Shown here piece after piece: positions 1 to 8,788 of a stretch of 64,000 bases of DNA (positions are counted from its first letter, which is position 1; every line of letters starts with the position of its first letter). A model generated the notes under the pieces. That model saw nothing but the letters and a program-made list of their open reading frames with translations, made no database searches and was not told where the DNA came from. The translations under genes were made by a program, and so were the position numbers. The stretch comes from Chloroflexota bacterium (GTDB lineage: Bacteria > Chloroflexota > UBA11872): assembly GCA_022821905.1 (NCBI GenBank), contig JAJECS010000027.1, positions 62,001 through 126,000 of the forward strand, given 5' to 3'.

Positions 1-1001
1 CGTAGCTTGGCCGGCGTCGAGTGGTCGCCCGTGACGACCAGGACATCAGGCTTGAGGGCGCGAACCCGCGGCAGCCATTGGTCGACCGCCTCGATGGCGC
101 GGGCCTTGCCGTCAAAGTCCCCATCTTCGCCAAGCGTGTCCGTGTCCTTGATGTGCACGAAAAACAGGTCGAAGTCGTCCCAGGCCTCCTCAAGCGTCGC
201 AATCTGGTTCCCGGGCTCTTCGGTGACGGGCAGCACCGTCATCCCCACGGCGCGCGCGACGCCGCGGTACATGGGATACACGGCCAGGCACGCCGCTCGC
301 AGCTGGAAGCGCGACTCCAGCGATGGCAATGATCGATGCTGGCCGTATCCCCGCATGAGCACGAAATTTGCCGGCTGCTGGTCGCCGATGCTCTGCCGGA
401 CCCGGTCGGTAAACCCGGCGAGGATCCGACTGGTGTGTGCGGCTGCGGGATGCAGTGCGTCGGGGGAAAGTGGCGGCACGCCGATCGCCTGCGGGTCGGT
501 CTCGCGGACGCGCGGGTCGAGTCCCTCGCCTCGAAGCACGAGCACCGCACGATGTCGCCGCTCCGCGGCGAGCTCTAGGCCGACGTCCGGCGCGTGGATG
601 CCGTTGAGCTTCGCGATGAGCTCCTGGTTCAACTCCGTGGAGATGCGACCGGCTCGCCGGTCGGCCACATTGCCGTCGGCATCGAGGGTGCAGAAGTTCA
701 ACCGCACCGCCAGGTCGTGGTCGCCCAATTCGATCCCGAGCCCACTTGCCGACAGCGGTCCGCGGCCGATGCTGTCGGCGACCGGGTCATAGCCGAACAG
801 CGCCAGGTGGGCGGGACCGCTGCCCGGTGTGATCCCGCGATCCATCGGATGGTGGACGCCGGTGACGCCTTCGCGCGCAATCTGGTCGAGGTTCGGGGTG
901 TTCGCCGCTTCGAGCTCGGTCGGTCCTCCCGGAACAAGCGGCAGTCCACCAAGGCCGTCAAGGACGATCAGCACTAACTTGGTCGCCGCTGGCTGCGCCA
1001 A
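1..1001 (-). CDS. apgM: 2,3-bisphosphoglycerate-independent phosphoglycerate mutase, ApgM type (3' end cut by window)
   Basis: Interconverts 3- and 2-phosphoglycerate in glycolysis and gluconeogenesis, using metal ions rather than a bisphosphoglycerate cofactor. The reverse strand reads continuously from a TTG at 1001 ([19 protein letters not shown]), the metal-binding N-terminus of the alkaline-phosphatase superfamily. It then shows the phosphoserine-type motif [14 protein letters not shown] and, near the window edge, TGDHSTP. About 333 codons are present; the archaeal-type ApgM family is about 400 residues, so roughly the last sixth lies outside the window. No ATG precedes the conserved start and TTG is the nearest usable codon, so the exact start is uncertain. 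The gene diverges from cysK. Long open frames on the plus strand across this stretch are shadows. Confidence 0.9.
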   Translation of the reverse strand, partial: MAQPAATKLVLIVLDGLGGLPLVPGGPTELEAANTPNLDQIAREGVTGVHHPMDRGITPGSGPAHLALFGYDPVADSIGRGPLSASGLGIELGDHDLAVRLNFCTLDADGNVADRRAGRISTELNQELIAKLNGIHAPDVGLELAAERRHRAVLVLRGEGLDPRVRETDPQAIGVPPLSPDALHPAAAHTSRILAGFTDRVRQSIGDQQPANFVLMRGYGQHRSLPSLESRFQLRAACLAVYPMYRGVARAVGMTVLPVTEEPGNQIATLEEAWDDFDLFFVHIKDTDTLGEDGDFDGKARAIEAVDQWLPRVRALKPDVLVVTGDHSTPAKL

Positions 1002-1113
1002 CGAAGACAGTAAGTTGCCCGTGACTGCTCCGCCGGTGGGCTTCCCGTCGCAGAGCTTATCATCGGGCGCGCGCGGCTTGCTGGAAGCTGTGAATAACTT
1101 GCGAGGGTCGCCG

Positions 1114-2076
1114 GTGACTTCAGACGCTCCCGGGCGAACGCCGGGCATTGCAGATAGCGTGGCCGACCTGGTTGGCAACACACCCCTGGTGCGGCTGGGC
1201 CGCGTGGCCGCGGGACTCCCCGCGCAGATCGCCGCCAAATGTGAGTTCCTCAATCCGGGCGGCAGCGTGAAGGACCGCATCGGACTGGCGATGATCGACG
1301 ACGCGGAGCGTGAGGGGCGCATTGCCCCCGACCGCACGGTGATCGTCGAGCCGACGAGCGGGAACACCGGCATCGCCCTGGCGATGGTGGGCGCCGCCCG
1401 CGGCTATCGCGTCATCATCACCCTTCCCGAAACCATGACCATCGAGCGCCGCAATCTGCTGCGCGCCTTCGGCGCGGAGGTGATCCTGACGCCGGGCGCG
1501 CAGGGCATGGTCGGCGCCATCGACCGCGCGCAGCAGATCGTCGACGGCACTCCGGACGCCTGGATGCCGCAGCAATTCCGCAACGCCAGCAATCCAGAGG
1601 CCCACGCGCGCACCACGGCCGAGGAGGTCTGGCGCGATACCGACGGCGTGGTGGACGTCTTTGTCGCCGCGGTCGGCACCGGAGGGACCATCACGGGCAC
1701 GGCGCGCGCGCTCAAAGAACGCAAGCCGTCGCTGCAATTCGTGGGCGCCGAGCCCGTGGGCAATCCGGTCATCACCAGCGGTCGCGCTGGGCCGCATCGC
1801 ATCGAGGGCATTGGCGCCAACTTCGTGCCTCAGGTTTTCGAGCGCGACCTCGTGGACGAAATCCTGCTCGTAGACGACGCGGTGGCGGAGGACACGGCCC
1901 GCCGGCTGGCGTCGGACGAGGGCCTGCTGGTGGGCGCGTCGGCCGGAGCCAACGTGTGGGTCGCCTTGCAGGTCGCCGCGCGGCCCGAAAACGAGGGCAA
2001 GCTCATCGTCACGGTGCTGTGCGACGGCGGAGATCGCTACCTGACCCACCCGCTGTTCGCCGGACTGGACGTTTAG
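1114..2076 (+). CDS. cysK: cysteine synthase (O-acetylserine sulfhydrylase)
   Basis: PLP enzyme that replaces the acetyl group of O-acetylserine with sulfide, the last step of cysteine synthesis. The protein (320 aa, typical length) opens with the family signature [13 protein letters not shown]. The PLP lysine lies in [11 protein letters not shown] and the phosphate/substrate loop is EPTSGNTG, followed by VGTGGTITG and the C-terminal VGASAGAN. The frame is open upstream to 829, but that part would overlap the divergent apgM and lacks family similarity. The GTG at 1114, with a GAGG-like element a few bases ahead, fits best. A housekeeping gene with no obvious operon partner; tRNA-Ser follows after about 30 bases. 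Confidence 0.93.
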   Translation: MTSDAPGRTPGIADSVADLVGNTPLVRLGRVAAGLPAQIAAKCEFLNPGGSVKDRIGLAMIDDAEREGRIAPDRTVIVEPTSGNTGIALAMVGAARGYRVIITLPETMTIERRNLLRAFGAEVILTPGAQGMVGAIDRAQQIVDGTPDAWMPQQFRNASNPEAHARTTAEEVWRDTDGVVDVFVAAVGTGGTITGTARALKERKPSLQFVGAEPVGNPVITSGRAGPHRIEGIGANFVPQVFERDLVDEILLVDDAVAEDTARRLASDEGLLVGASAGANVWVALQVAARPENEGKLIVTVLCDGGDRYLTHPLFAGLDV

Positions 2077-2107
2077 GCCCCAATCCTCGTTGGTAGCATG
2101 CCGGCAA

Positions 2108-2191
2108 GGAGAGGTCGCCTAGAGGCTTAGGGCGCACGCCTGGAAAGCGTGTAGGGGACTCCCCTCGTGGGTTCGAATCCCACCCTCTCCG
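2108..2191 (+). tRNA. tRNA-Ser (anticodon GGA)
   Basis: A class II tRNA cloverleaf is visible. The 7-bp acceptor GGAGAGG/CCTCTCC spans 2108-2114 and 2184-2190, with discriminator G at 2191. The anticodon stem CACGC/GCGTG encloses loop CTGGAAA (anticodon GGA at 2142-2144), and the T arm is GTGGG-TTCGAAT-CCCAC. The long variable arm (TAGGGGACTCCCCTC) is typical of serine tRNAs. CCA is not encoded. The anticodon reads UCC/UCU serine codons. Confidence 0.96.
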
Positions 2192-2296
2192 CCCACCTCG
2201 CGGCAGCCGGGCGCATCACTGTGCGACGCGCCGCCGTCCGTTTCGGATTCGCCGGACGTTGGTTTGACTTCCCCTGGACACACCTTGTTCTCCGGT

Positions 2297-2337
2297 TGAG
2301 GCATAGGGCCAGGGAGAGGACCTAGCCCCATGCCTCA
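2297..2337. repeat. Imperfect hairpin in the tRNA-iron transporter intergenic region
   Basis: TGAGGCAT (2297-2304) pairs perfectly with ATGCCTCA (2330-2337). After one mismatch the helix continues as GGGC (2306-2309) with GCCC (2325-2328), giving about 12 paired bases around a 15-base loop. No T-run follows, so it is not a classical terminator. It may be a transcriptional boundary or a regulatory structure. Apart from this hairpin and the iron-box promoter further on, nothing convincing is seen in the 413 bases between tRNA-Ser and the lipoprotein gene; the small open frame at 2330-2548 looks non-coding. Confidence 0.45.
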
Positions 2338-2522
2338 GCGGGAGATAGCCGGGGAAGCCGATGCGCCCCGCGTCACCCACGCGCCGTGTGCACGAGAACC
2401 CGTGCTGTCACCGCCGCGAGCATTTGCCTGTATCTCGCCGGTACTCGAGCGTGCCCGCCACGCCACTTCCTTTGTGGCCTCGGGCCCGAGGAAGATCGTG
2501 GAAAACATGTCTTCGTATGCAC

Positions 2523-2553
2523 TTGCATCATATCTTAGGTCATACTAACATCC
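2523..2553 (+). promoter_or_regulatory. Promoter with DtxR/IdeR-like iron box
   Basis: Positions 2535-2553 read TTAGGTCATACTAACATCC. This matches 13 of 19 positions of the classical DtxR/IdeR operator (TTAGGTTAGGCTAACCTAA), including the TTAGGT and CTAAC half-site cores. It overlaps a plausible promoter: TTGCAT at 2523-2528, a 17-base spacer, then TAACAT at 2546-2551. The substrate-binding lipoprotein gene starts about 50 bases downstream. An Fe(II)-loaded repressor sitting here would block the -10, the usual arrangement for iron-uptake genes. The iron-box assignment is an inference from consensus match and context. Confidence 0.6.
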
Positions 2554-2604
2554 CGCAATAGGGCCGCCTACTACATTCGGCCCTCAGCCTCAGGAGAGGT
2601 CCCC

Positions 2605-3738
2605 ATGTCCCTGACCCGACGTGCCCTGCTGCGCGGCGGCGCCGCCGCTGCGGCCGCCGTGCCCGTGCTCGCCGCCTGCGGCGAGTCCGAGGTCGTGACC
2701 AAGGAAGTCATCAAGGAAGTCCCGGTCGAGAAGATCGTGACGCAGGAGGTCATCAAGGAAGTCGAGGTCGAGCGAGTGGTCACGGTCACCGTGACCCAGC
2801 CCCCGAGCGAGTCCCAGCCGCTGGTGATCTACTCAGGGCGCAGCGAGTCCCTGGTCGACCCAATCATCCAGCAGTTCCGCTCCGTGTCCGGCTTGGACGT
2901 GCAAGTGAAGTACGCCGGCACGCCGGCGCTGGCCGCCACGTTGCTGGAGGAAGGCGACGCCTCGCCGGCGGACGTGTTCTTCGCGCAGGACCCCGGCGGC
3001 CTGGGCGCCGTCGAGTCGATGCTGTCGCCGCTGCCGCAGGAGCTGCTCGACCGCGTGCCGGCCTGGGCGCGCTCTCCGGAGGGCTTGTGGGCCGGCATTT
3101 CGGGCCGCGCGCGCGTGGTGGTGTACAACACCGACCGCCTGAGCCCGGCGGACCTGCCCGACGATCTGTGGGGCTTCACCGACCCGAGCTGGCGCGGACG
3201 CCTCGGCTGGCCGCCGACCAACGCGTCGTTTCAGACCATGGTCACCGGCATGCGGACAGAGTGGGGCGACGCCCGCACCCGCGAGTGGCTGGACGCGATG
3301 CACGCCAACGAGATCGGGATCTTTCCCAAGAACACGCCGATCGTCGCCGCGACGGGCGCGGGTGAGCTGGACGGCGGGTTCGTGAACCACTACTACCTGC
3401 ACCGGTTCCTGGCGGCGGAGGGCGAGACGTTCGCCGCGCGGAACTACCATCTGCCGGGCGGCGGCCCGGGATCGCTGGTGATGGTGGCAGGCGCCGGGAT
3501 CCTCGGCACCGCGGCCAACCGACCGGCGGCGGAGCAGTTTGTCAACTTCCTGCTCTCGACGGTCGGGCAGCAGTACTTCGCCAGCAGCACGTACGAATAC
3601 CCCTTGGTCGAAGGCGTGAAAGCGTCGCGGATCCTGACGCCGCTGGCGGACATCAATAAGCCGGCGATCGCGCTCGCGGATCTGGCCGACCTCGAAGGGA
3701 CGCAGGCCATGCTGCGGGAGGCTGGAATACTGCCCTAA
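2605..3738 (+). CDS. Iron(III)-type ABC transporter substrate-binding lipoprotein
   Basis: Extracytoplasmic binding protein of the Fe3+/small-anion family (FbpA/AfuA-like), which captures substrate and delivers it to the permease encoded next. Residues 1-25 form a lipoprotein signal with twin arginines (TRRALLRGG) and lipobox LAAC, the lipidated Cys being residue 25. Residues 29-72 are a Val/Glu/Lys-rich linker with repeated KEV/VEK units, common on Chloroflexota lipoproteins and probably a wall spacer. The solute-binding domain starts at about 74 (LVIYSGRSESLV) and includes ADVFFAQDPGGLGAVE and VVVYNT. A strong AGGAGAGG lies 8 bases before the ATG. The permease gene follows after 3 bases. 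The upstream iron box supports iron as substrate; thiamine or phosphonate are less likely alternatives. Confidence 0.87.
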   Translation: MSLTRRALLRGGAAAAAAVPVLAACGESEVVTKEVIKEVPVEKIVTQEVIKEVEVERVVTVTVTQPPSESQPLVIYSGRSESLVDPIIQQFRSVSGLDVQVKYAGTPALAATLLEEGDASPADVFFAQDPGGLGAVESMLSPLPQELLDRVPAWARSPEGLWAGISGRARVVVYNTDRLSPADLPDDLWGFTDPSWRGRLGWPPTNASFQTMVTGMRTEWGDARTREWLDAMHANEIGIFPKNTPIVAATGAGELDGGFVNHYYLHRFLAAEGETFAARNYHLPGGGPGSLVMVAGAGILGTAANRPAAEQFVNFLLSTVGQQYFASSTYEYPLVEGVKASRILTPLADINKPAIALADLADLEGTQAMLREAGILP

Positions 3739-3741
3739 GGC

Positions 3742-5403
3742 ATGGTGTCGATCGCGCGCGTGATTCGCGTTTCCGCGCCCGGCGGACCCATTGGGCGGAT
3801 GGGCCGCTGGACGCGGGCGCCTGCCGTGATCTGGGTCCCGGCGCTGGCGGTTGCGCTGGTGCTGGCGCTGCCGCTGGTCTATCTCGTCATTCGCACGGTG
3901 GGCGCGGGCGACGATGCGTGGGCGCTGCTGTTCCGGTGGCGCACGGTCATGATTCTGCTGCGTACCGTCGCGCTGGTGGTCACGGTGACGGCGGCGTCGG
4001 TCGCCATCGCGGTGCCGGTCGCCTGGCTCACCGTTCGCAGCAATCTGCCCTGGCCGCGCTTCTGGAGCGTCGTCGCCGCCTTGCCTCTCGTGATTCCCAG
4101 CTTCGTCGCCGGGCTGGTGGTGCAAGTGGCGCTCGGCCCGCGCGGGATGCTGCAGCAGGCGCTCGAGCCGATCTTCGGCGTGACCGAGCTCCCGCCGATC
4201 TACGGATTTCCCGGCGCCGCGCTCACGCTGACGCTGCTCAGCTATCCGTACGTCCTGTTGCCGGCGCAGTCGAGCTTGCGGCGGCAAGATCCGTCGTTCG
4301 AAGACGCCAGCCGATCCCTTGGGCATGGCCGCCGCGCGACCTTTCGCCGCATCACGCTGCCCTTGCTGGGCCCGGCCGTGGGCGCCGGGTCGCTGCTGGT
4401 CGCGCTCTACACGCTCACCGACTTTGGCGCCGTCTCCCTGCTGCGCTACGAGACCTTCACCTGGGCGATCTTCGTGCAGTTCGAGTCGGCCTTCAATCGC
4501 GGGCTGGCCGCCGCCCTTTCGCTGGTGCTTGTGGGGTTTGCCGCGGTGATTCTTGCCGCGGAGGCGCTGGCGCGCGGCCGCGCCCGCTTCCACGGTGTGG
4601 GTCCGGGGGTGACGGGGGAGCCCGCGCGCGTTCCCCTCGGCCGCTGGATGATCCCGGCCGTTGGCTTCATGACCGCGCTTGCGACGCTTGCCTTGGTCGG
4701 GCCCATGGGCGTGCTCGGGTACTGGGTCGTCCGAGGCGTGGCGGCCGGCGAAACGCTGGTTGGCGTCGGTGACCTCGTCCTCAACTCGCTGCTCGTGGCG
4801 GCGCTGGCGGCGCTGGCCGCGGCCGCGGCGTCGCTGCCGGTCGCCGCGCTCGTCGTCCGCTACCCCAGCCGATTCGCGTGGGCCATCGAGCGGGCCACCT
4901 ATACCGGCTTTGCCTTGCCGGGCATCGTGGTCGCCATTGCGCTGGTCTTCTTCGCCGTCAATTTGGCGCGGCCGCTCTATCAGACGCTCCCATTGCTCAT
5001 CTTGGCCTACGTCGTGCTGTTCTTTCCCGCCATGCTCGCGGCTGTGCGTTCGGCGCTGGCGCAGGTGCGCCCTAGTCTTGAGGACGCCGCCCGCACGCTT
5101 GGCCGATCGCCCATCGCCACCCTGCTCCAGGTCACGCTGCCGTTGATCTGGCCGGGCATCGCCGCGGGCATAGGCCTGGTGTTCCTGCTGACGATGAAAG
5201 AGCTCCCCGCGACGCTCATCCTTGGACCCATCGGGTTCAGGACGCTGGCCACGGCCACCTGGTCGGCGGCGTCGGAGGCCTTCTTTGCGCGTGCGGCCAT
5301 GTCGGCGCTCGTCATCGTCCTTGTCTCCGGCGTGCCGTTGCTGCTGCTGCGGCTGCACATGGGACGGGTGCCGGGCCAGGACCCACCGCCGGCCCGGCAA
5401 TAG
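3742..5403 (+). CDS. Iron(III)-type ABC transporter permease (fused two-domain, FbpB-like)
   Basis: Inner-membrane channel of the uptake system, 553 aa. It is a tandem fusion of two binding-protein-dependent permease modules with about six hydrophobic segments each. Each half carries the cytoplasmic EAA-type coupling loop that docks the ATPase: EDASRSLGHGRRATFRRI near residue 190 and EDAARTLGRSPIATLLQV near residue 446. This duplicated architecture is characteristic of FbpB/SfuB iron permeases. It is translated directly after the lipoprotein. No ATPase gene (fbpC) follows, the next gene being an aminotransferase, so the ATP-binding subunit must be encoded elsewhere or shared. Confidence 0.88.
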   Translation: MVSIARVIRVSAPGGPIGRMGRWTRAPAVIWVPALAVALVLALPLVYLVIRTVGAGDDAWALLFRWRTVMILLRTVALVVTVTAASVAIAVPVAWLTVRSNLPWPRFWSVVAALPLVIPSFVAGLVVQVALGPRGMLQQALEPIFGVTELPPIYGFPGAALTLTLLSYPYVLLPAQSSLRRQDPSFEDASRSLGHGRRATFRRITLPLLGPAVGAGSLLVALYTLTDFGAVSLLRYETFTWAIFVQFESAFNRGLAAALSLVLVGFAAVILAAEALARGRARFHGVGPGVTGEPARVPLGRWMIPAVGFMTALATLALVGPMGVLGYWVVRGVAAGETLVGVGDLVLNSLLVAALAALAAAAASLPVAALVVRYPSRFAWAIERATYTGFALPGIVVAIALVFFAVNLARPLYQTLPLLILAYVVLFFPAMLAAVRSALAQVRPSLEDAARTLGRSPIATLLQVTLPLIWPGIAAGIGLVFLLTMKELPATLILGPIGFRTLATATWSAASEAFFARAAMSALVIVLVSGVPLLLLRLHMGRVPGQDPPPARQ

Positions 5404-5412
5404 TCCCGACCG

Positions 5413-5441
5413 TTGTTGCGAGGTGGGGCCGGCCGTACCAT
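5413..5441 (+). promoter_or_regulatory. Candidate leaderless promoter of the DegT aminotransferase gene
   Basis: TTGTTG (5413-5418), a 17-base spacer and TACCAT (5436-5441) lie immediately before the ATG at 5448. Transcription would start about at the ATG itself, and no Shine-Dalgarno sequence is seen, so the mRNA may be leaderless. Inferred from sequence only. Confidence 0.4.
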
Positions 5442-5447
5442 GCAGCC

Positions 5448-6767
5448 ATGCTTGCGCTCTTAGGCGGAAACCCGGTTCGGTCGGATCCGTATCCGGCATG
5501 GCCGGTATTTGACGAGACCGAGGTCAACGCCGTGGCCGACGTCGTCCGCACCGGCGAGTGGGGGCGCCTCGGCAGCCACCGCGTGATCGCCTTCGAGCGC
5601 GCGTTCGCCGCCTTCCAGGGCGCGGCGTATGGCCTGGCGGTCAACAGTGGCACCAGCGCCCTCGAGATGGGGCTCGAAGCGCTGCGGCTGCCGCGTGGCT
5701 CGGAGGTCATCCTGGCGCCGTTCACCTTCATGGCCAGCGCCACGTCCATTCTCAACGCCGGCCTGGTTCCGGTGTTCGCCGATATCGACCCAGAGACCTA
5801 CAACCTGGACCCCGCCTGCGTTGCCTCGGCCATCACCCCGCGCACGTCCGCCATCATGGCGGTGCACTTCGGCGGGTTGGCCTGCGACATGCAGGCCATT
5901 CTCGACATCGCGGCGGCGCGCGGATTGCGCGTCATCGAGGACGCGGCGCACTCACACGCCGGCACGTGGTGCGATCGGGGCCTGGGAACCATCGGCGACG
6001 TGGGGTGCTTTAGCTTTCAAGCCAGCAAGAACCTCAACTCGGGCGAGGGCGGCGCAGTGCTCACCGACGACATGGAGATCTTCTCGCGCGCCATCGCCCA
6101 GCATGACCTCTGGGGCGGCGGCGTCGTCCAGCGGGGCGGACAGCTCGGTCGCGGCAGCCTGGCCACCGGGGAAGGCTGGGACTTCACCGTATCGGCAGGC
6201 GACCGCCGCATCACGCCGTTTCAAGCCGCCTTGCTCCTGGCGCAGCTTGGACGGCTGGAGGACCAGGCGCAGCGGCGCGCGGCCAACGGCAGCTACCTCA
6301 ACGATCTGCTCGACGACCTGGACGGCATCCAAGGGCGCCGCATCGACGCCTTCGCCACCCGTCCGGCGCATCACGTGTATGTCTTCCGCTACCTCCCGGA
6401 CGCCTTCAACGGCCTGAGCCGCGAGCGCTTCATCGAGGCCATGAACGCCGAGGGCATTCCGGTCGCCCAGGGCTACCGGCAACCGCTGCATCGCACGGCG
6501 CTCTTCGCCGACGTCGACGGCGCCCTGGCGCGGGCCTGGCCGCGTGGCGACGGCACGCCCGACATCGACTACGCCGAGGTCTCATGCCCGCACGCCGAGC
6601 GCTTGTGTGCCGACGAGACGCTGTTCCTGGCGCAGAGCGTCTTGCTCGATGACGAGGCCGGCATGGTGCAGATCGCCGATGCGATTGAGAAGGTCCGCGA
6701 GCACGCGGAGGCGCTCATCGCGGCCGACGGCGCCGCTACGCCACGAAGCGATCCGCCCAGCGCATAA
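5448..6767 (+). CDS. DegT/DnrJ/EryC1/StrS family PLP aminotransferase
   Basis: PLP-dependent aminotransferase of the sugar/cyclitol-type DegT family, 439 aa. It has the family N-terminus LGGNPVRSDPYPAWPVFDETEV, the cofactor loop NSGTSALEMGLEAL, and EDAAHSHAGTW, which carries the Asp that contacts the PLP nitrogen. The Schiff-base lysine is in SFQASKNLNSGEGG (about residue 194). Such enzymes usually aminate keto-sugars for surface polysaccharides or antibiotics, but no sugar-nucleotide genes are nearby, so the substrate is unknown. Its last 32 bases overlap the 3' end of the convergent hydrolase gene. Confidence 0.9.
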   Translation: MLALLGGNPVRSDPYPAWPVFDETEVNAVADVVRTGEWGRLGSHRVIAFERAFAAFQGAAYGLAVNSGTSALEMGLEALRLPRGSEVILAPFTFMASATSILNAGLVPVFADIDPETYNLDPACVASAITPRTSAIMAVHFGGLACDMQAILDIAAARGLRVIEDAAHSHAGTWCDRGLGTIGDVGCFSFQASKNLNSGEGGAVLTDDMEIFSRAIAQHDLWGGGVVQRGGQLGRGSLATGEGWDFTVSAGDRRITPFQAALLLAQLGRLEDQAQRRAANGSYLNDLLDDLDGIQGRRIDAFATRPAHHVYVFRYLPDAFNGLSRERFIEAMNAEGIPVAQGYRQPLHRTALFADVDGALARAWPRGDGTPDIDYAEVSCPHAERLCADETLFLAQSVLLDDEAGMVQIADAIEKVREHAEALIAADGAATPRSDPPSA

Positions 6768-7575
6768 GGTCGTTGGCCACGTCCTCCCAGGCAGGTTCGA
6801 GCTGGGGCATGTGGGCGCGTCCGGGATAGATCATTGGCAAGACGCGGTAGCGCGCGCCCAGCCGCCGGGCCACCCAGGGAATCACGCCCAGGTCTTCGGA
6901 CCCCGACGCGACGAGGACCGGGCAACGGATGGCCGACCGCGGCACGTGCGGCGGCCAGAAGGCGACCTGGCGCAGGAACCGCCGCGGCTCGGGAACCAGA
7001 TGCTCGCTCAGCGCCGCGGCTTCGTCGGCCGGGAGGCGGTTGAAAAACATGCGGCGCATGTAGGCGGGCTCGGGCCGGTAGGGCTCGCTGCGCAGCGGAT
7101 GTCCGGCGAACTTGAGCAGCGCACGCAGCGTTGCCCAACCCCGATGCAGCGTGAGGATGCCCAAAGGCCCAGCGCTTGACATAAGAACAAGCCCTGGCGC
7201 TTCCCATCCCGAGGCGGCCACCTGCGCCACGAGACCGCCGACGCTGTGGCCCACGAGAATCGGCCCGCCGATTTCGCGGGCCGCCTCGATCACGTCAGCG
7301 GCCAGCTCCCGGACGCCGACGCCGTGAAGCGATCGGTGGTCCGCGCCAGGGTGGTGGTGCCGCAGCCACACGGCATATGTGGCGTAACCATGCGCCGCCA
7401 GATGGGGACCCATGCGCCGCCACATGTGCGCTCCGCCCCATAGCCCGTGGATCAGCAGGAACCGCGAGGGCGCCCGGAGGTCCGTCGGCAGCCAGCGCAA
7501 CGCCCGCAGCGGTCCAACGCGGACCACTTCCTCGCCGGCCGTCGGCTGAAAGAGGTCCGACCCGCCGGTCGTCAA
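6736..7575 (-). CDS. alpha/beta-fold hydrolase
   Basis: Soluble hydrolase of the alpha/beta superfamily, 279 aa. Features are the oxyanion-hole motif LLIHGLWGG near residue 42, nucleophile elbow GHSVGG near residue 110, a central lid region, a GSEDLG acid segment, and a late catalytic His in YPGRAHMPQLEP. The start is a TTG whose last two bases form the stop of the upstream threonine aldolase gene (TTGA overlap at 7572-7575), so the two are probably translationally coupled. Substrate unknown; lysophospholipase- or esterase-like activities fit. Confidence 0.82.
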   Translation of the reverse strand: MTTGGSDLFQPTAGEEVVRVGPLRALRWLPTDLRAPSRFLLIHGLWGGAHMWRRMGPHLAAHGYATYAVWLRHHHPGADHRSLHGVGVRELAADVIEAAREIGGPILVGHSVGGLVAQVAASGWEAPGLVLMSSAGPLGILTLHRGWATLRALLKFAGHPLRSEPYRPEPAYMRRMFFNRLPADEAAALSEHLVPEPRRFLRQVAFWPPHVPRSAIRCPVLVASGSEDLGVIPWVARRLGARYRVLPMIYPGRAHMPQLEPAWEDVANDLMRWADRFVA

Positions 7576-8639
7576 CCGATAGCGCCGGCCGGAGCGTGCA
7601 GGGCGGCGGACTCTGCCGCGTCGCGCAAGATCTGGCCGGCCTCCTCGATGGCCGAAGCATCGACCTGGTGGTGCGTGACAAACCGCAGCCGATGCCCCGG
7701 TCGTATGTCGGCGACTCCGACGCCTTGCGCCCGCGCCGCGTCCACGAAGCGCTGCTGATCGAGCACCTCAGGATCCACCCGCACGAACACCATGTTGGTC
7801 GCGGCCGGGTAGATCAGATCAAGGCCGGGGATATCCGCCAGCAATTCGCCCAATCGCTGGGCGTTGGCGTGGTCCGCGGCCAGCCGCGCGGGACCGTCGC
7901 GCAGGGCGATCAGACCAGCCGCGGCCATCACGCCGGCCTGCCGCATGGCGCCGCCCAACATCTTCTTGTAGCGCGCCACGCGCTCGATCGTCTCGCCGGA
8001 ACCCACCACCATCGAGCCGAACGGCGCCCCCAGGCCCTTGGAGAGGCAGAATTGCACCGTATCCGCTCCGGCGGTCAGCTCCTCAACCGAGACGCCCTGG
8101 TCGACGGCGGCATTGAAGATGCGCGCGCCATCCAGGTGGACGCGCATGCCCCGCTCGGCGGCGAGCTCGACGATGCCCTGCATGACCTCGGGGCCCCAGG
8201 ACACGCCGCCGCGCACGTTGTGGGTGTTCTCGGTCCAGATCAGCGCGGGACGGGCGGGCGGGATGGTCGCCGAATCCAGCCGCTCGCGCACCATGTCTGC
8301 GTCGAGCACGCCGTCGGTCTCGACCGGCAGCAGGGTGCAGCCCGCAACGACCGCGTAGTTGCCGTTCTCGCCCACCATGTGCGACAGCCCGTCCACGATC
8401 ACGGTGTCCCCGCGCCCGGTCAGAGCGAGCATGCTGGTCAGGTTGCCCATCGTGCCGCTCGGCACGAATACCGCCGCCTCGCGGCCGAACATGTCGGCGC
8501 AGGTGCGCTCCAGTTCCAGCACGGTCGGGTCTTCGCCCCACTGTTCATCCGCCACCTCGGCCATGGCCATGGCCTCTCGCATGTCGGGTGTGGGAACGGT
8601 CTGCGTATCGCTGCGGAGCTCGATGCGGTAGGGCGCCAC
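7572..8639 (-). CDS. ltaE: low-specificity L-threonine aldolase
   Basis: PLP enzyme cleaving L-threonine or allo-threonine to glycine and acetaldehyde. The protein (355 aa) begins IELRSDTQTVPTPDMREAM, the family start, with FVPSGTMGNL for the cofactor phosphate, HLDGARIFNAAV, and the Schiff-base lysine in FCLSKGLGAPFGS. The frame stays open upstream to 9092, across the SRP RNA locus on the other strand. The GTG at 8639 is chosen because GGAAGGAG sits 8 bases before it and family similarity begins there. It is the first gene of a two-gene unit with the alpha/beta hydrolase. Confidence 0.92.
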   Translation of the reverse strand: MAPYRIELRSDTQTVPTPDMREAMAMAEVADEQWGEDPTVLELERTCADMFGREAAVFVPSGTMGNLTSMLALTGRGDTVIVDGLSHMVGENGNYAVVAGCTLLPVETDGVLDADMVRERLDSATIPPARPALIWTENTHNVRGGVSWGPEVMQGIVELAAERGMRVHLDGARIFNAAVDQGVSVEELTAGADTVQFCLSKGLGAPFGSMVVGSGETIERVARYKKMLGGAMRQAGVMAAAGLIALRDGPARLAADHANAQRLGELLADIPGLDLIYPAATNMVFVRVDPEVLDQQRFVDAARAQGVGVADIRPGHRLRFVTHHQVDASAIEEAGQILRDAAESAALHAPAGAIG

Positions 8640-8753
8640 GTGCGGGACTCCTTCCGGCGGGCCTTCGATTGTAGGCGGTTGCCTCCTGGTCGGAGTCGAG
8701 GGCGCTTGCGGACGCTTCGCGAAGGGCGCCACGGGGGCGACCCGCCTGGTGTT

Positions 8754-8782
8754 TTGACCCTCCGAAGCGCTGCGCCTACTAT
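8754..8782 (+). promoter_or_regulatory. Promoter of the SRP RNA gene
   Basis: TTGACC (8754-8759), 17-base spacer, TACTAT (8777-8782). The predicted start 7 bases later coincides exactly with the 5' end of the SRP RNA terminal helix at 8789. The 114 bases between here and the aldolase start hold nothing else recognisable. Confidence 0.75.
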
Positions 8783-8788
8783 CGACGA

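Noticed and set aside
829-1113. Longer start for cysteine synthase
   Set aside because: Would overlap the divergent apgM; no CysK similarity before the GTG at 1114.
2108-2337. tRNA-associated integration site of a genomic island
   Set aside because: No direct repeat of the tRNA 3' end, no integrase and no boundary change were found.
2330-2548. Small open frame ahead of the iron transporter
   Set aside because: It crosses the promoter and iron box, has no family resemblance and no Shine-Dalgarno sequence.
2833-5499. Very long open frame on the minus strand opposite the iron transporter genes
   Set aside because: Arg/Gln-rich composition with no domain, antisense to two well-recognised genes; a product of high GC.
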